DNA of 64,000 nucleotides from Euclidia mi (taxonomy: Eukaryota > Arthropoda > Insecta > Lepidoptera > Erebidae), in assembly GCA_944739405.2 (NCBI GenBank), contig OX123182.2:21897326-21961325 (forward strand). The letters run 5' to 3'. A program made the position numbers and the translations under genes. The notes under the pieces are model-generated. The model had not been told where the DNA came from. It did not search any database and saw only the letters and a program-made list of their open reading frames with translations. This document shows positions 54,589 through 64,000 of the stretch, piece by piece (within the stretch, counting starts at the first letter, position 1; each line of letters begins with the position of its first letter).

Positions 54589-55938
54589 TTAGTTTTTTGA
54601 AAAAGATTTATTTTTACCGTTAGGACAATTTACGAACGTGACATCCCTAAGGCCACACTTAAAACATATCGGATAACGTTCACGCTTGCACGTCCCTAGC
54701 GAGTGATCAGTTGAACGGCATCGCGGACAGAACACACACCTCTTATTAGTTATTTTTGTAGGAACAGCTGATTTAGATATCATGTTGACATTATAGTGTT
54801 GTAGGTTAGGCACAGGTGTATCGTTCGGTTCGACATTTATAGATGCGACGGAAGCGTAGTTTTTTAGTTTAGACGGGTTATAGTACTTTGAATTATTATA
54901 GTGACCGTGCGTGTCCTTTTTATTTATGTAAGCTAAATCAGGTGCTACTGTGTTAGACGTAGGGTAACTAGGTTCGTGAAATTGTGCACTTAAACACTGG
55001 AACCTCTCATAGTTTAGACATAGTGTTTTTAGAGTGTCTATAGTGTCTATAGCCGTAGTACATGAAGCTAGTACTGTAGAATAACACGGTCTAATATTGT
55101 AAAGCAATATATTTAATTTTTCATGTTCGGTTAGTACCGTGTTCGGTGACAATCGCGCAAAAAGTTGGAACATAATTGATAAATAGATGATTATACCCTC
55201 AGTTTGCCCTTGAGTACGATTACGAATCTCGGCTAAAAGTTTATAATCATAGTCGTACGGTGTAAAATCAGCTGTGAGTTTACTAGCTAGTTCGTCCCAT
55301 GTAGAAATGGAATATTTAACACCGCGAAACCAGTGTAACGCATTACCCGTAAAAATTTCGGACGCGTAATCGAATAATCTATTGGCAGGTAGATTTCTAA
55401 CCGTCCTAAATTCCGTCACGCGTTGTAGAAATTGGCGAACGCAGCCTGTTCCGTCGAATTTGAGTTTCGATAGTTCGCCAACCCTCAAATGCATGCAAGT
55501 CATCGTGACTCCGACTTCCGCCGACGGAACATTCGAGTGTTCTATCTTAGATAGCTCTGCCGACAGCATCCGAAAGCGTTCAGTCAGGTCGGATATTTTC
55601 TTGCCGTATTTAGGTTCGGATTTGTCTAATCTGCCCAATCTGTGGTAGACCTGGTTGTGCAAAGCCGTAGTTCGCTTCGCCAAGTTGTGGTCGTATAATT
55701 CCTTAAGGGAAGAGATTCGCGAATCTAAATCGGTAACTGACAGGCTAGCTCCCTTGAAGTCGTCTGCTATGTCTAGGCCTGACTCTAGGATTTCGTCATT
55801 CGGAATCAGCTCGAGTAGTTTAGGTAGCTGCTTCCGTAAACCTAAAACAGAGGTAGCTGGCTCCTCTCCGCGAATAGCGACCTCGTAGGCCAATTCATTT
55901 TTATTAAGTAGGAAGTACTTAATGGGGTTAGTGCTCAT
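54589..55938 (-). CDS. Gypsy gag protein
   Basis: The frame opens at 55998, but I prefer the ATG at 55938 (MSTNPIKYFLLNKNELAY), giving 449 residues. It has an N-terminal helical region with LRKQLPKLLELIP, a central capsid-like block (FDGTGCVRQFLQRVTEFR, ALHWFRGVKYSISTWDEL, IRNRTQGQTEGIIIYLSI) and a nucleocapsid part with CPRCRSTDHSLGTC (a canonical C-x2-C-x4-H-x4-C knuckle) and CFKCGLRDVTFVNC (a variant lacking the His). It forms the particle that packages element RNA. No internal stop. Its last codons overlap the -1 frameshift site. Confidence 0.85.
   Translation of the reverse strand: MSTNPIKYFLLNKNELAYEVAIRGEEPATSVLGLRKQLPKLLELIPNDEILESGLDIADDFKGASLSVTDLDSRISSLKELYDHNLAKRTTALHNQVYHRLGRLDKSEPKYGKKISDLTERFRMLSAELSKIEHSNVPSAEVGVTMTCMHLRVGELSKLKFDGTGCVRQFLQRVTEFRTVRNLPANRLFDYASEIFTGNALHWFRGVKYSISTWDELASKLTADFTPYDYDYKLLAEIRNRTQGQTEGIIIYLSIMFQLFARLSPNTVLTEHEKLNILLYNIRPCYSTVLASCTTAIDTIDTLKTLCLNYERFQCLSAQFHEPSYPTSNTVAPDLAYINKKDTHGHYNNSKYYNPSKLKNYASVASINVEPNDTPVPNLQHYNVNMISKSAVPTKITNKRCVFCPRCRSTDHSLGTCKRERYPICFKCGLRDVTFVNCPNGKNKSFSKN
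54592..54598 (-). promoter_or_regulatory. -1 ribosomal frameshift heptamer A AAA AAC
   Basis: On the minus strand the gag frame ends A|AAA|AAC|TAA. This fits the X XXY YYZ slippery rule exactly, and after a -1 shift the frame stays open into the protease. No downstream pseudoknot was worked out. Confidence 0.72.
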
Positions 55939-56330
55939 GATGAAATGGAGTGTATGATAGGAAAAGAACGTAAGTATATTACAGCCCTCCGTGTGCAATC
56001 GTTCTGCTTTACAAAGAAACTACGACGATTCGGTGTAAAAATGTAGACATAGATAAGTGACTTGCAAAAACAAAAAACGGTTATTTCAAATTGCGAACAG
56101 TTACGTAGGGAATCGGTAGTTGTTTGAATTAGGCAATAGTTCACAAGTTTGAATTAGGCAATAGAACACATAATAGTTATACAAGAATAGAAATTAAAGA
56201 TAGACAGCAAAACACAGATATACACAAGTTAAATAGTACGTACCGGTTCGTTGATGTCTGCACCTCCTCGTTTACAAAGACTGACCTTCTAAACAAGAAC
56301 AACTGCAGTAATTGGAAGTGAGACAAATAG

Positions 56331-56342
56331 AGTTGGTCGCCA
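56331..56342 (-). promoter_or_regulatory. Primer-binding-site-like sequence
   Basis: On the minus strand tggcgaccaact lies one base after the 5' LTR. It begins TGG, as expected for pairing with a tRNA 3' CCA end. The tRNA identity was not determined. Confidence 0.6.
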
Positions 56343-56343
56343 C

Positions 56344-56606
56344 TGAGACGGAGGATCTCAGGTAGGATGTCGGGGTTCGAGAGAAACACTGCTAGGCTGA
56401 ACAGCAACCATCAGCGAGACGGTGTGTAGGGCAAGTGACCGAGTTAGATCGCGCACCCATCTTATATAGATGTAGGCCTATGACTCACAACTGCCTTTGG
56501 CTAGTGAATATGACCATATTTGGTAATATTGCGAACGATGTCTGGCTAAGCTGGCGTTAAGCGCCTGCGAGATATTATAACGCAATACGTGTAGTATAAC
56601 GTTACA
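56344..56606 (-). repeat. 5' LTR of the Gypsy element (shortened)
   Basis: 263 bp with the same ends as the left LTR. It lacks about 646 bp after gaacag, including the tandem array, and has no Helitron. If the missing part holds promoter sequence, this LTR may not drive transcription. Confidence 0.86.
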
Positions 56607-56610
56607 ACAA
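56607..56610. repeat. Gypsy target-site duplication, right (acaa)
   Basis: Partner of 51787-51790. Confidence 0.78.
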
Positions 56611-58092
56611 AATAAAATAAAAAAAAAAACATCCGATTCTGAGATGCGTCTCTGATGAGATGCGTATTTTAACGAATCTAAATTAATTTTATTTAAAGAT
56701 ATAGGAGACAAATATGGCAAAGTTTTATTGACTTTTCTTCTATCACAACAATCATCTATCGTAATATCGAAAGTAATATCTAAAGGTGATTTAATTTGAA
56801 AAAATTTTACACTACTTGGAGTTAACTGAATAGTTTTAGAGTAACCAACACAATTTTCGGTTAACTTTACAGAACCAGTGCCAACAATAGAATAATCGAC
56901 AATATCTTCGTCACATTTAAATTGGATTGGACAAAAATCCATTCATTATTTCGCAACTTTTGCCAAATATCAATATCGCCAAATAATAATTTAGCGTTAC
57001 ACTCAGTGGGTAGTGACAAGGTCACTTCCGTTAGTAATCTAGATTCACAATTGGGATTTAGTATACACGAATATATTGTTTGCATTTCGCAAATAGAATA
57101 TTGGTTATTAATTACTTTACACTTATCTAAGTTATCAAACATGGTATAGTGCATTCTATCGTCACTTAAAGCAGTGTAGGCATTGGAAGGTTGAATGAGC
57201 GCGAATGTTTTGATATTAGATCCGTTATGGGGAGTCGGTAAAGGTATATTCTTATAGATAACGAACTTGTCGTCACTTATTAGTGGAATTTGCAACACGA
57301 AAACGATCTTATTATTATAGTAATAAGAGATTAATTGCAAAACATCTATGATAGAATGAATATTATTAATATTTAATTGTACTGGGAAATCTAGCCTCTT
57401 ATTAATATGACCACTTTGTTTGCGTAGTTCATCGTAAAGGCTAATAGGACTTATAATACTGGGGTGAAGAACGTTTACCTTAGAAAATAAAATAGAGTCT
57501 AAAGTAGTATCTAATAGATTAGAAATAGTAAGCAAAGAGGTTTCTATTATATTTAATAAGCTATTTACACGCGAAATATTGTATAACAAGTTATCCGTCT
57601 TAGTAACTTGAGATAAGATGTCATTCATAACATCTATTTGAGAGTTTAACTTAATCTCGTTTTGATTTAGTTTATATATAGTAGAATTAAAATTATTTAT
57701 TGTCGACTTAACAATATGAATATTATCTTTCATGAGCCGATATAGTTTGGACTCACTCTTTTGGCAAGATTCGATGGCGGCGTCGTATTTTCTGGCGTCG
57801 TCAGCATCTAATGTACCGAAAAAGAATTTTAAAATTTCACCACCGAATTCTAAGGACCTCTTGACCTTGGTCGGTGTTTGATTTATAGTTAAATGAGATA
57901 ACGATTGTACTTTAAGAAGGTTAGACTGAATGAGTATTTTAATAAGGCTAGAATAATCCTTATATTGCATAATATCTTGTGATTTTATCTTACCACAAAT
58001 ATTTTGAGTTTTACGTAATAATGATTCAATATTAGTTAAATAGGGTTCTAATGATATAATGTCGATATGAGTTACGACATTCCAGTAGTCAT
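56611..58092 (-). pseudogene. Provirus env, main part (baculovirus-F-like fusion protein)
   Basis: A long minus-strand frame with an ATG at 57970 that remains open upstream to the Jockey insertion at 58101. Features: a furin-like K-x-K-R site near residue 38 of the 57970 frame; directly after it a Gly/Phe-rich segment that fits a fusion peptide; then a long region rich in Asn/Ile heptads (coiled coil) and a Cys-rich distal part. Near 56930 the frame shifts into an overlapping one that continues to 56611, where a hydrophobic run starts the membrane anchor. The fold class mediates entry in errantiviruses. This copy is broken by one frameshift and two insertions. Confidence 0.78.
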
Positions 58093-58101
58093 TATAAAAA
58101 C
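58093..58101. repeat. Jockey target-site duplication, left (tataaaaac)
   Basis: tataaaaac recurs at 62631-62639, right after the LINE's A-rich tail. The env frame of the provirus reads on across this point, which supports the boundary. Confidence 0.83.
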
Positions 58102-58512
58102 TTTAGTGGGAGGAGGTTGCTCGCGTCCGTAGGATTTACCATCTTTTCCTAGACCCACCCTACACGTCTCCCCCGGGTGGTGCAAAACGAGCAACAACGC
58201 CGAGTATCGGGCGGCGGTAAAAAACTTGACTCAGCCTCCCAACATGGAGGTTGATGCTTGGGATAGGAAATGATCTCCACAACCCGCAACTCTAGGAACA
58301 TATTCTGGAATCGGGGGCATTGGCTTTACCGCCCATGTCATGAGGTAGAAAGCCTGTTTAAAAATTCACCCTAATCCTAAGGTGGGAAACGCGCCGAGAG
58401 GATGAATGGCTTGCAGGTAGCAAGTCGCAAGCGCCAACCTCAACGAACCCGGCTACCGTTGTTGTATCGTGCCTTCTTGAGGGAATAGGCGTCACCCTTC
58501 AGTGGGAACAAT

Positions 58513-59816
58513 ATGAATGAAACCAATAAAATACCTAATATGATCCAGCAACAACTTCACAAAAGCATGTTCATCAGACATCGAAGTAACAGTCTGCCAC
58601 CAGTCGCAGTAGGTACACCAAGCAATAACGAATCTAAAAAAAAGGAAACAGCTTCTGAAACTATAAATGTACATCCTACAACTACGTGGCAAAATGATAA
58701 AGTGCCTCTTTTAAGACAAAAGAGAAAGGAGACAAGTCCAATACATAGCGAAAATACAAAGAAATCTAAGAGTACAACTACTTTTGCAGTACCCACGCAC
58801 AACCAATTTGATATTCTAAATAGTGCAGAAACAGAGGAGCCTGAGATTGAATACGTACCTAAACCTGAGCCTATTTTCGTAACAGGAGTCATAGATGTCA
58901 CATCTTTAAAAACTACACTAACCAAAATCGTTGATAGTGATTTATATAAAATGACTACACTAAGATCCGGCCACATCATTAAACTAATGCCGAATGACAT
59001 ACAGACCTACAAAAAAATTAGGCAACAATTCATAGCAAACAATGTAGCACATTATACTTACCAACTGAAGTGCGAAAGAGCTTACAGAGTGGTATTACGA
59101 GGACTTTACTCTACGGAAGATACGTCTCTAATAAAACAAGAACTGAAAGAACAAGGACATGAGGTCAGGCAAATAGTGAATGTCTTGCATAGATCTACAA
59201 AAGAAGCACTGCCCGTGTTCTTCATGGACTTAGAACCCAACAAAATAATAAGGACATAATTAAATTAAAATATATCTGCCAAATGAAAGTAACATTTGAA
59301 GCACCATACAAAAAGAAAGAAATCATGCAATGTAAAAGATGCCAAAGATTCGGTCACACTAAGAACCAATGTTTTAGACCATTTTGGTGCGTCAAATGCG
59401 GTAAAGATCATCCCACCTCAACATGCAACAAAGCACCAGAATCAGACGCGACATGTACAAACTGCCTAGAAAAGCACCCTGCCAGCTACAAAGGCTGTGC
59501 AAAATACAAACAGTATAAGGAAAGAATATTTAAAACCAAACCAATAATCAAAGACACAGCTCCAACCAAAAGTACAAAAGAGCTCAATATATCTGCACAA
59601 TCACCACAACAAAATGTAAATGCAAATAAGACAGATAAAAAAAGCTACGCGGAAGTAACAAAAGACAGACCATTAAACGTAGCATTCAATGACTCTGAAA
59701 AGTTTTCAGACCGACTAGAACAAATGTTTGCTAATTTTCAACAAATCATGATCAACATGATAGACAAAATGATAGATCGTATGATCCAGCTAGTCGCAAG
59801 CCTTGTAACCAAATGA
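58513..59816 (+). pseudogene. Jockey ORF1 (gag-like, C2HC zinc knuckles)
   Basis: The N-terminal half (58513-59259) ends in a PRE_C2HC-type domain: YQLKCERAYRVVLRGL, QEVRQIVNVLHRSTKEALPV (with a preceding GH) and FFMDLEP. A one-base frameshift near 59240 shifts into the frame of 59283-59816. That frame carries MKVTFEAPYKKKEIMQCKRC and three C2HC knuckles (CKRCQRFGHTKNQC, CVKCGKDHPTSTC, CTNCLEKHPASYKGC). A Lys/Thr-rich linker and a coiled C-terminus (MFANFQQIMINMIDKMIDRM) follow. In Jockey elements this protein binds element RNA. Only the single indel disrupts it. Confidence 0.85.
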
Positions 59817-62502
59817 ATCACTCTCTGAGAATTACCACGTGGAACGCCAATGGACTGACAGAACGTCGTCTAGAATTTCAAACATTTCTTCAAATAGAAA
59901 AAATTGACATAGCATTGATTTCCGAGACAAGATTTACTTCAAAATCGCACTTCTCTACCAGAAACTACACAGTGTACACGACGAATCACCCATCCGGAAA
60001 TAGTCATGGAGGAATCGCAATAGTTATAAAAAACAACATTAAACACTATGAACTGGAAAAATACCAGACACATAAAATACAGGCAACATCATTAAAGGTG
60101 TACAATGACAAAGTTAAGACAGCTATATCCGCAGTATATTGTCCCCCCAGACACGCAATTACCAAAAATGACTATCAGACTTATTTTTCTTCCCTCGGTT
60201 CTAGGTTTATATGTGGCGGAGATTGGAATGCCAAGCACACATATTGGGGTTCACGATTAATCACACATCGAGGAAGGCAATTGTATGGCACAGCACAAAA
60301 CCTAAATCTAGAGTTTCACTCATCACGAGAAGCAACATACTGGCCAACAGACCGAGGCAAAATCCCTGACTTGCTTGACTTTTTTGTGACCAAAAATATA
60401 AGTAGAAACTATATGACTACAGAAACACGCACAGATCTATCATCCAATCACACACCAGTCATATTAAATCTCAACTCGAAGGTAGTACTGACTGAACCTG
60501 TGGCAAGAATGTATAGTAAATATACTAACTGGGATATGTATCAGAACATAGTTACGGAGGAAATCAAGGTCCTTAGCCAAATAAAATCTGTCGAAGATAT
60601 AGAAGAGGCTATAGAAAAGCTGAACAAAACTATACACACAGCAGCCACAGGTTCTACGACAGCAAGAAGGAAATATTCACCTCTCATGTTAAACGAATAC
60701 CCCAAAACATCAAAGAAAAAATAATTGAACGTCGGAATCTGAGAAAAAAATGGCATCGAACTAGATATCCTGTTGACAAAGCTGCATTTAACCGAGCCTC
60801 GAATGAACTGAAAAACATTATTAAATCTTTTAACAATAATAACCTCCAAAAGTTTCTTTCTAACTTGACTCCAAGCCTAGATACTAATTATTCATTGTGG
60901 AAGGCAACAGGCAAACTAAAACGCTCTAACAACCAGATACCTCCAATCAGGACAAATGACGGGCATTGGGCAAGATCAGATATGGAAAAGGCACAAAAAT
61001 TTGCTGAACATCTAAGTAAAGTGTTTCAATCATTTCCTGAATTGACAACAGACCATAACTCGGAAGTAAAACGACATTTAGACAGTGCACAACAAATGTG
61101 TCTCCCAATAAAATATGTTACTGTTTCCGAAGTAGCCAGCGAAATTAAACACTTAAAAGACGGAAAATCACCGGGATATGACCTAATAGATAGCGTCCTT
61201 TTGAAAAATCTGCCAAGAAAAGGAATTGTTGCAATAATAAACATATTCAATGCTTGCCTCCGAGTCTACCACTTCCCACCACAATGGAAAATAGCTCAGG
61301 TGATAATGTTGCCCAAGCCCGGTAAGCCACCTAATAAAGTAGCTGCATACCTCCCCATTAGTCTGCTGCCCTTAATAGGAAAACTATTCGAAAAGATATT
61401 ACTGAAGAGGATGAAGGCTCACCTAAATGACGTAATTTCAGACCATTAATTCGGCTTCATAGAGAATCACGGTACCATTGAGCAAGTCCACCGTATCGTT
61501 GACGCAATAAGCAGAGCGCTAGAGACGAAGCAGTATTGCTCGGCAGTCTTTTTGGACATTAGCCAGGCCTTCGACAAAGTTTGGCATGAAGGGCTACTTT
61601 ATAAAATAAAAAAAATGCTCCCACACTCATTTTACAACATATTAAAGTCCTATCTCACTGGGCGATGCTGTGAAGTGAAATTCAACGAGGGAATTTTGGA
61701 CTTGTACGAAATTAAATCAGGAGTGCCGCAGTATACTGGGTCCTGTACTGTACACTATATTTACTGCTGACTTACCAAAAACAGGCAATACTTTAGTTGC
61801 AACATATGCAGACGACACCGCCCTATTATCCACTCACGAGAATCCAAGAAATCCAAGTTTTTACAACATCACATTGGCAAAATTGAAGAATGGCTAAAAA
61901 TCTGGCGAATGCAAGCCAATAAAAGCAAGTCAACACATGTAACATTTACACTCAGGAGGGATACTTGTCCCCCTGTGACAATTTACAATGATGAAATTCC
62001 CCAAGACGATCACGCGAAATACTTAGGCATGCACCTAGACCGACGACTCACATGGCAAAAACACATATGGGCCAAACGGAAGCAACTCGACCTAAAATTG
62101 TGAAACATGTACTGGCTTATTGGACGCCACTCACAAATGAGTACTCACACCAAGTTAACAGTGTATAAAGCCATTTTAAAACCAATTTGGACCTATGGCA
62201 TACAGCTCTGGGGTTCAGCCAGCATCAGTAACATCGAAATACTGGAACGTTTCCAAACCAAAACACTTAGAGCCATCTTCAATATACCACAGTACATAAA
62301 CAATAAAATTATGTATCACGACTTAAAGCTACCAACTGTCAAACAAGAGATAGCGAAGTATAGCAATGCCTATCAGGAAAGACTTGCAAATCATAAAAAT
62401 GAGCTCGCCCTCAAGCTGAGCGGAGAAGGAAGTTTGCGCTATAGGCGATTAAAGAGATATAGTGTTCCAACACTCATAGATAGATTTATCAGGACGGAAT
62501 GA
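59813..62502 (+). pseudogene. Jockey ORF2 (APE endonuclease and RT)
   Basis: Starts at ATG 59813 inside the ORF1 stop (ATGA). Endonuclease motifs are complete: TTWNANGL, LISETRF, FICGGDWNAKH, LLDFF and SSNHTPVI. A frameshift near 60715 follows. The RT has PGYDLIDSVLLKNL, AAYLPISLLPLIGKLFEK, a TAA at 61447-61449 just before FGFIENHGT, FLDISQAFDKVWHEGLL, and a shift near 61735 within the GVPQ motif. The YADD active site is at 61805-61816. Another shift near 61850 and a TGA at 62101 precede the C-terminal part, which ends RFIRTE. The catalytic residues are kept, but at least five lesions inactivate it. Confidence 0.85.
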
Positions 62503-62630
62503 GGCACCCTACTGAGTCGTGTTTCACCAAGCTAACGAATAGTTCCAGATAAATTAATATCGAACAGAGATATGGCTTATTGTTATGTACAACAGATTGC
62601 CATGTTGCAGTAGATAAAAGAAAAAAAAAA

Positions 62631-62639
62631 TATAAAAAC
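62631..62639. repeat. Jockey target-site duplication, right (tataaaaac)
   Basis: Right partner of 58093-58101. Confidence 0.83.
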
Positions 62640-62748
62640 GAATATTAGTAACAGGTTCGAAGTAGATGCCGGGACTTTGAGTTATCGGAGTTATCTTCGA
62701 TTCGGCGTGGCAGCCGTAGCACAAGGCTCTGAAAATAAGATAGTTCAA
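62640..62748 (-). pseudogene. Provirus env N-terminal part with splice acceptor
   Basis: On the minus strand cttattttcag ends at 62729, a good 3' splice acceptor just past the pol stop. The about 30 codons after it lead into the Jockey insertion in the same frame as the env block at 58092. Errantivirus env is made from a spliced RNA, so this is the likely start of the env exon. Confidence 0.65.
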
Positions 62749-63717
62749 GATACAGCGGGTTTGATTTCATTTGTATGATATTTGATATGCTTGCGGCCCA
62801 ACTGTAACGTTGCGTTATGTTTATTATGTACTTTAATTATCTTGTAAGGGCCTTTCCAAACAGGGGACAGTGCTTTTCTTAGCCTGTGATGATGTTTAAG
62901 ATACACCATATCGCCTGTTTTATAAGTAACGTCGCGTGATTTAGAATCATAGTATTGCTTTGACCGTTCTTTACTATTTATAATATTTTGTATAGCTTTC
63001 TCTCGGCTAAGCCTCATTCGATATTGCAGTGCGCGAATGTACTCATTATAGGTAGAACTGTTAGAAGTATCATATAAAGAATAAGGAATAGTAGGTTTGT
63101 AACCATATAAAAGTTCGTAAGGGGTAAATTCAGTTGTACAGTGAGGGGTAGTATTATACGCTAATATAGCAGTAAAAAGGTAACAATGCCAATCATTTTG
63201 ATTGTCATTAACGAAGGATTTTAAGTGTTCTTTAAGAGTAGCATGTGACCTTTCTAATGCACCATTTGTTTGCGGATGGTAAGGAGTAGTAAAAAGAGAT
63301 TTTATCTTAAGGATTTCGGTGAGCTGTTAAAATAGATCTGAAGAAAAGCATGTACCAAGGTCGGTTAAAATAGTTTTAGGAAACCCAAACAACGACATAA
63401 AGTGTACGAGATTTCGAGCTATCTCTTCACTTGTAGCGGTAACTATAGGATAAGCACTTGAAAATTTAGTTAAGTCATCTTGTAGAGTTAAGATGTACTT
63501 AAAATTTTGGTAACCAGCATCGGGTAATGGACCAACGATGTCTAGAGCTAAACGTTCAAATGGTTTAGTAGATGTAGAAGTTATCTCCATAGGAGCTTTA
63601 TTTGAATGCAGTAATGGCTTATTTATTTGGCACAACTTACACTGTTTGACATACCGTTCAATATCGGCACGTATGCCTTTCCAGTAATATGCGGCCTTGA
63701 TTCGATTGTACATGCGG
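62745..63717 (-). pseudogene. Provirus integrase, core and C-term
   Basis: One frame with a single TAA at 63325-63327. Visible in order: YYWKGIRADIERYVKQCKLC (end of the H2C2 finger), FERLALDIVGPLPDAG (first catalytic Asp), KTILTDLG (second Asp, with Leu where Gln is usual), a PHQTNG-like segment with ALERSH (catalytic Glu) after the stop, and TGDMVYLKHHHR, WKGPYKIIKVH in the C-terminal domain. It would insert proviral DNA. Its N-terminal His residues were lost in the deletion at about 63710. Confidence 0.8.
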
Positions 63718-64000
63718 TGTGCCTATATCGCCTTGAGACAACACAGCGCCTACGGCGTAGTTTGAGGCGTCTGTTGTGATTATAAACGGAGCACTAAAAT
63801 CAGGGTATTGTAATAAAGGAGCCGTGGTAAGTTTATTTTTAAGGATTTGGAAAGCTGTTTCTTGTTCAACAGTCCAGTTAAAAGTGACGTCTTTTTTCAA
63901 CAAGGATGTGAAAGGCTTAGTTAACTTCGAAAAGTTTTCAATAAATCGTCTATAATAGCCAACAAGGCCTAGAAAAGATTTTTGATTTTTTAAAGAGATG
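63718..64000 (-). pseudogene. Provirus RT end and RNase H start
   Basis: Minus strand from the right edge: FLGLVGYYRRFIENFSKLTK-type connection, then FNWTVEQETAFQILKNKL and APFIITTDASNYAVGAVLSQ, the beginning of RNase H with its first Asp. The next residues (GDIG) are followed directly, out of frame, by integrase sequence, so most of RNase H and the integrase N terminus are deleted here. The remaining RT lies outside the window. Confidence 0.8.

Larger units (their letters stand above)
51791..56606 (-). mobile_element. Internally deleted Ty3/Gypsy element
   Basis: Minus-strand element: 5' LTR 56606-56344, primer-binding site, gag, protease, a fused integrase remnant, purine tract, 3' LTR 53282-51791. 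LTRs start TG and end CA (on the plus strand tgagacgg...cgttaca). The RT, RNase H and integrase core are deleted, so it depends on a relative for mobility. It sits inside the env gene of an env-bearing provirus. The LTRs differ by a few substitutions, a Helitron in one and a ~646-bp length difference, so it is not brand new. Confidence 0.88.
58102..62630 (+). mobile_element. Full-length Jockey LINE, mutated
   Basis: 4529 bp: 5' UTR (58102-58512, GC-richer, starts tttagtgggaggaggttgct), ORF1, ORF2 overlapping by ATGA, short 3' UTR and an A-rich tail (gaaaaaaaaa at 62621). A 9-bp target duplication flanks it. Frameshifts and stops in both ORFs make it inactive. It inserted into env of the provirus, opposite in orientation. 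Confidence 0.88.
56611..64000 (-). mobile_element. Env-bearing Gypsy/errantivirus-like provirus
   Basis: Minus-strand provirus entering from the right edge: pol (RT end, RNase H start, integrase) 64000-62745, then env 62748-62640, 58092-56611 and 51786-51660, split by the Jockey LINE and the small Gypsy element. gag and LTRs are not in the window or not recognisable. The env class is that of insect errantiviruses, which resembles the baculovirus F fusion protein. Pol deletions, stops and the two insertions make it defective. Confidence 0.83.

Noticed and set aside
55382..55888. Plus-strand frames of 88 and 77 codons
   Set aside because: They lie antisense to gag of the Gypsy element and have no motifs.
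58557..59000. 147-codon minus-strand frame
   Set aside because: Antisense of Jockey ORF1, which has recognisable domains on the plus strand.

Overview
The window is AT-rich insect DNA, almost certainly from a moth or butterfly. Several tRNA-headed SINE families, short A|T-inserted Helitrons ending in CTAG, the 'gttccgtac' dispersed repeat, RTE tails ending in gat/atg runs and Jockey/CR1-type LINEs all point to Lepidoptera. I found no host protein gene, rRNA or true tRNA gene. Nearly everything recognisable is a transposable element, often nested, and the rest is featureless AT-rich sequence.

Layout. 0-14 kb: fragments of a LINE with a restriction-like endonuclease (RLE) domain (1-246; 5150-7433), a rearranged inverted/direct duplication of it (6917-10925), SINEs, and two copies of the gttccgtac repeat. 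The second of those (11984-13245) has an internal tandem expansion. 13.7-17.9 kb: a fresh chimeric SINE with 17-bp target duplications, then sparse repeats. 17.9-25.3 kb: a decayed Jockey/CR1-type LINE interrupted by a second LINE (18933-21748, 9-bp duplication) and by an RTE-like fragment (24386-24641, 12-bp duplication). 25-32 kb: palindromic MITE, SINEs and a 207-bp Helitron, with long empty stretches.

32.5-36.9 kb is the most interesting region. A long-TIR element contains a piggyBac deletion derivative (32838-33654) and an apparently intact Transib transposon (33879-36747). The Transib has 37-bp perfect TIRs starting CACTATGG, a 5-bp target duplication, one inferred intron, and an uninterrupted transposase with the RAG1-type catalytic triad and zinc ligands. 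It is the only element here that looks capable of encoding its own complete mobility protein.

37-48 kb: two hairpins of the same size (42-bp arms, 5-nt loop) at 37915-38003 and 41532-41620, a second copy of the interrupting LINE on the minus strand, a 555-bp MITE with 76-bp TIRs and an 8-bp duplication (45005-45559), and Helitrons.

50.5-64 kb is a nest in which most elements lie on the minus strand. A Penelope-like fragment with a GIY-YIG endonuclease (50480-51640) is followed by an env-bearing Gypsy/errantivirus-like provirus that runs off the right edge. The provirus has deletions in pol and two elements inserted into env: a full-length but mutated Jockey LINE (58102-62630) and a small Gypsy element (51791-56606). 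The small Gypsy keeps LTRs, gag, a -1 frameshift site and protease but has lost reverse transcriptase, RNase H and the integrase core. A Helitron sits in one of its LTRs, and the partner LTR preserves the empty site.

All coordinates, target duplications and motifs were read by eye. Family names rest on motif recognition, not on database searches.
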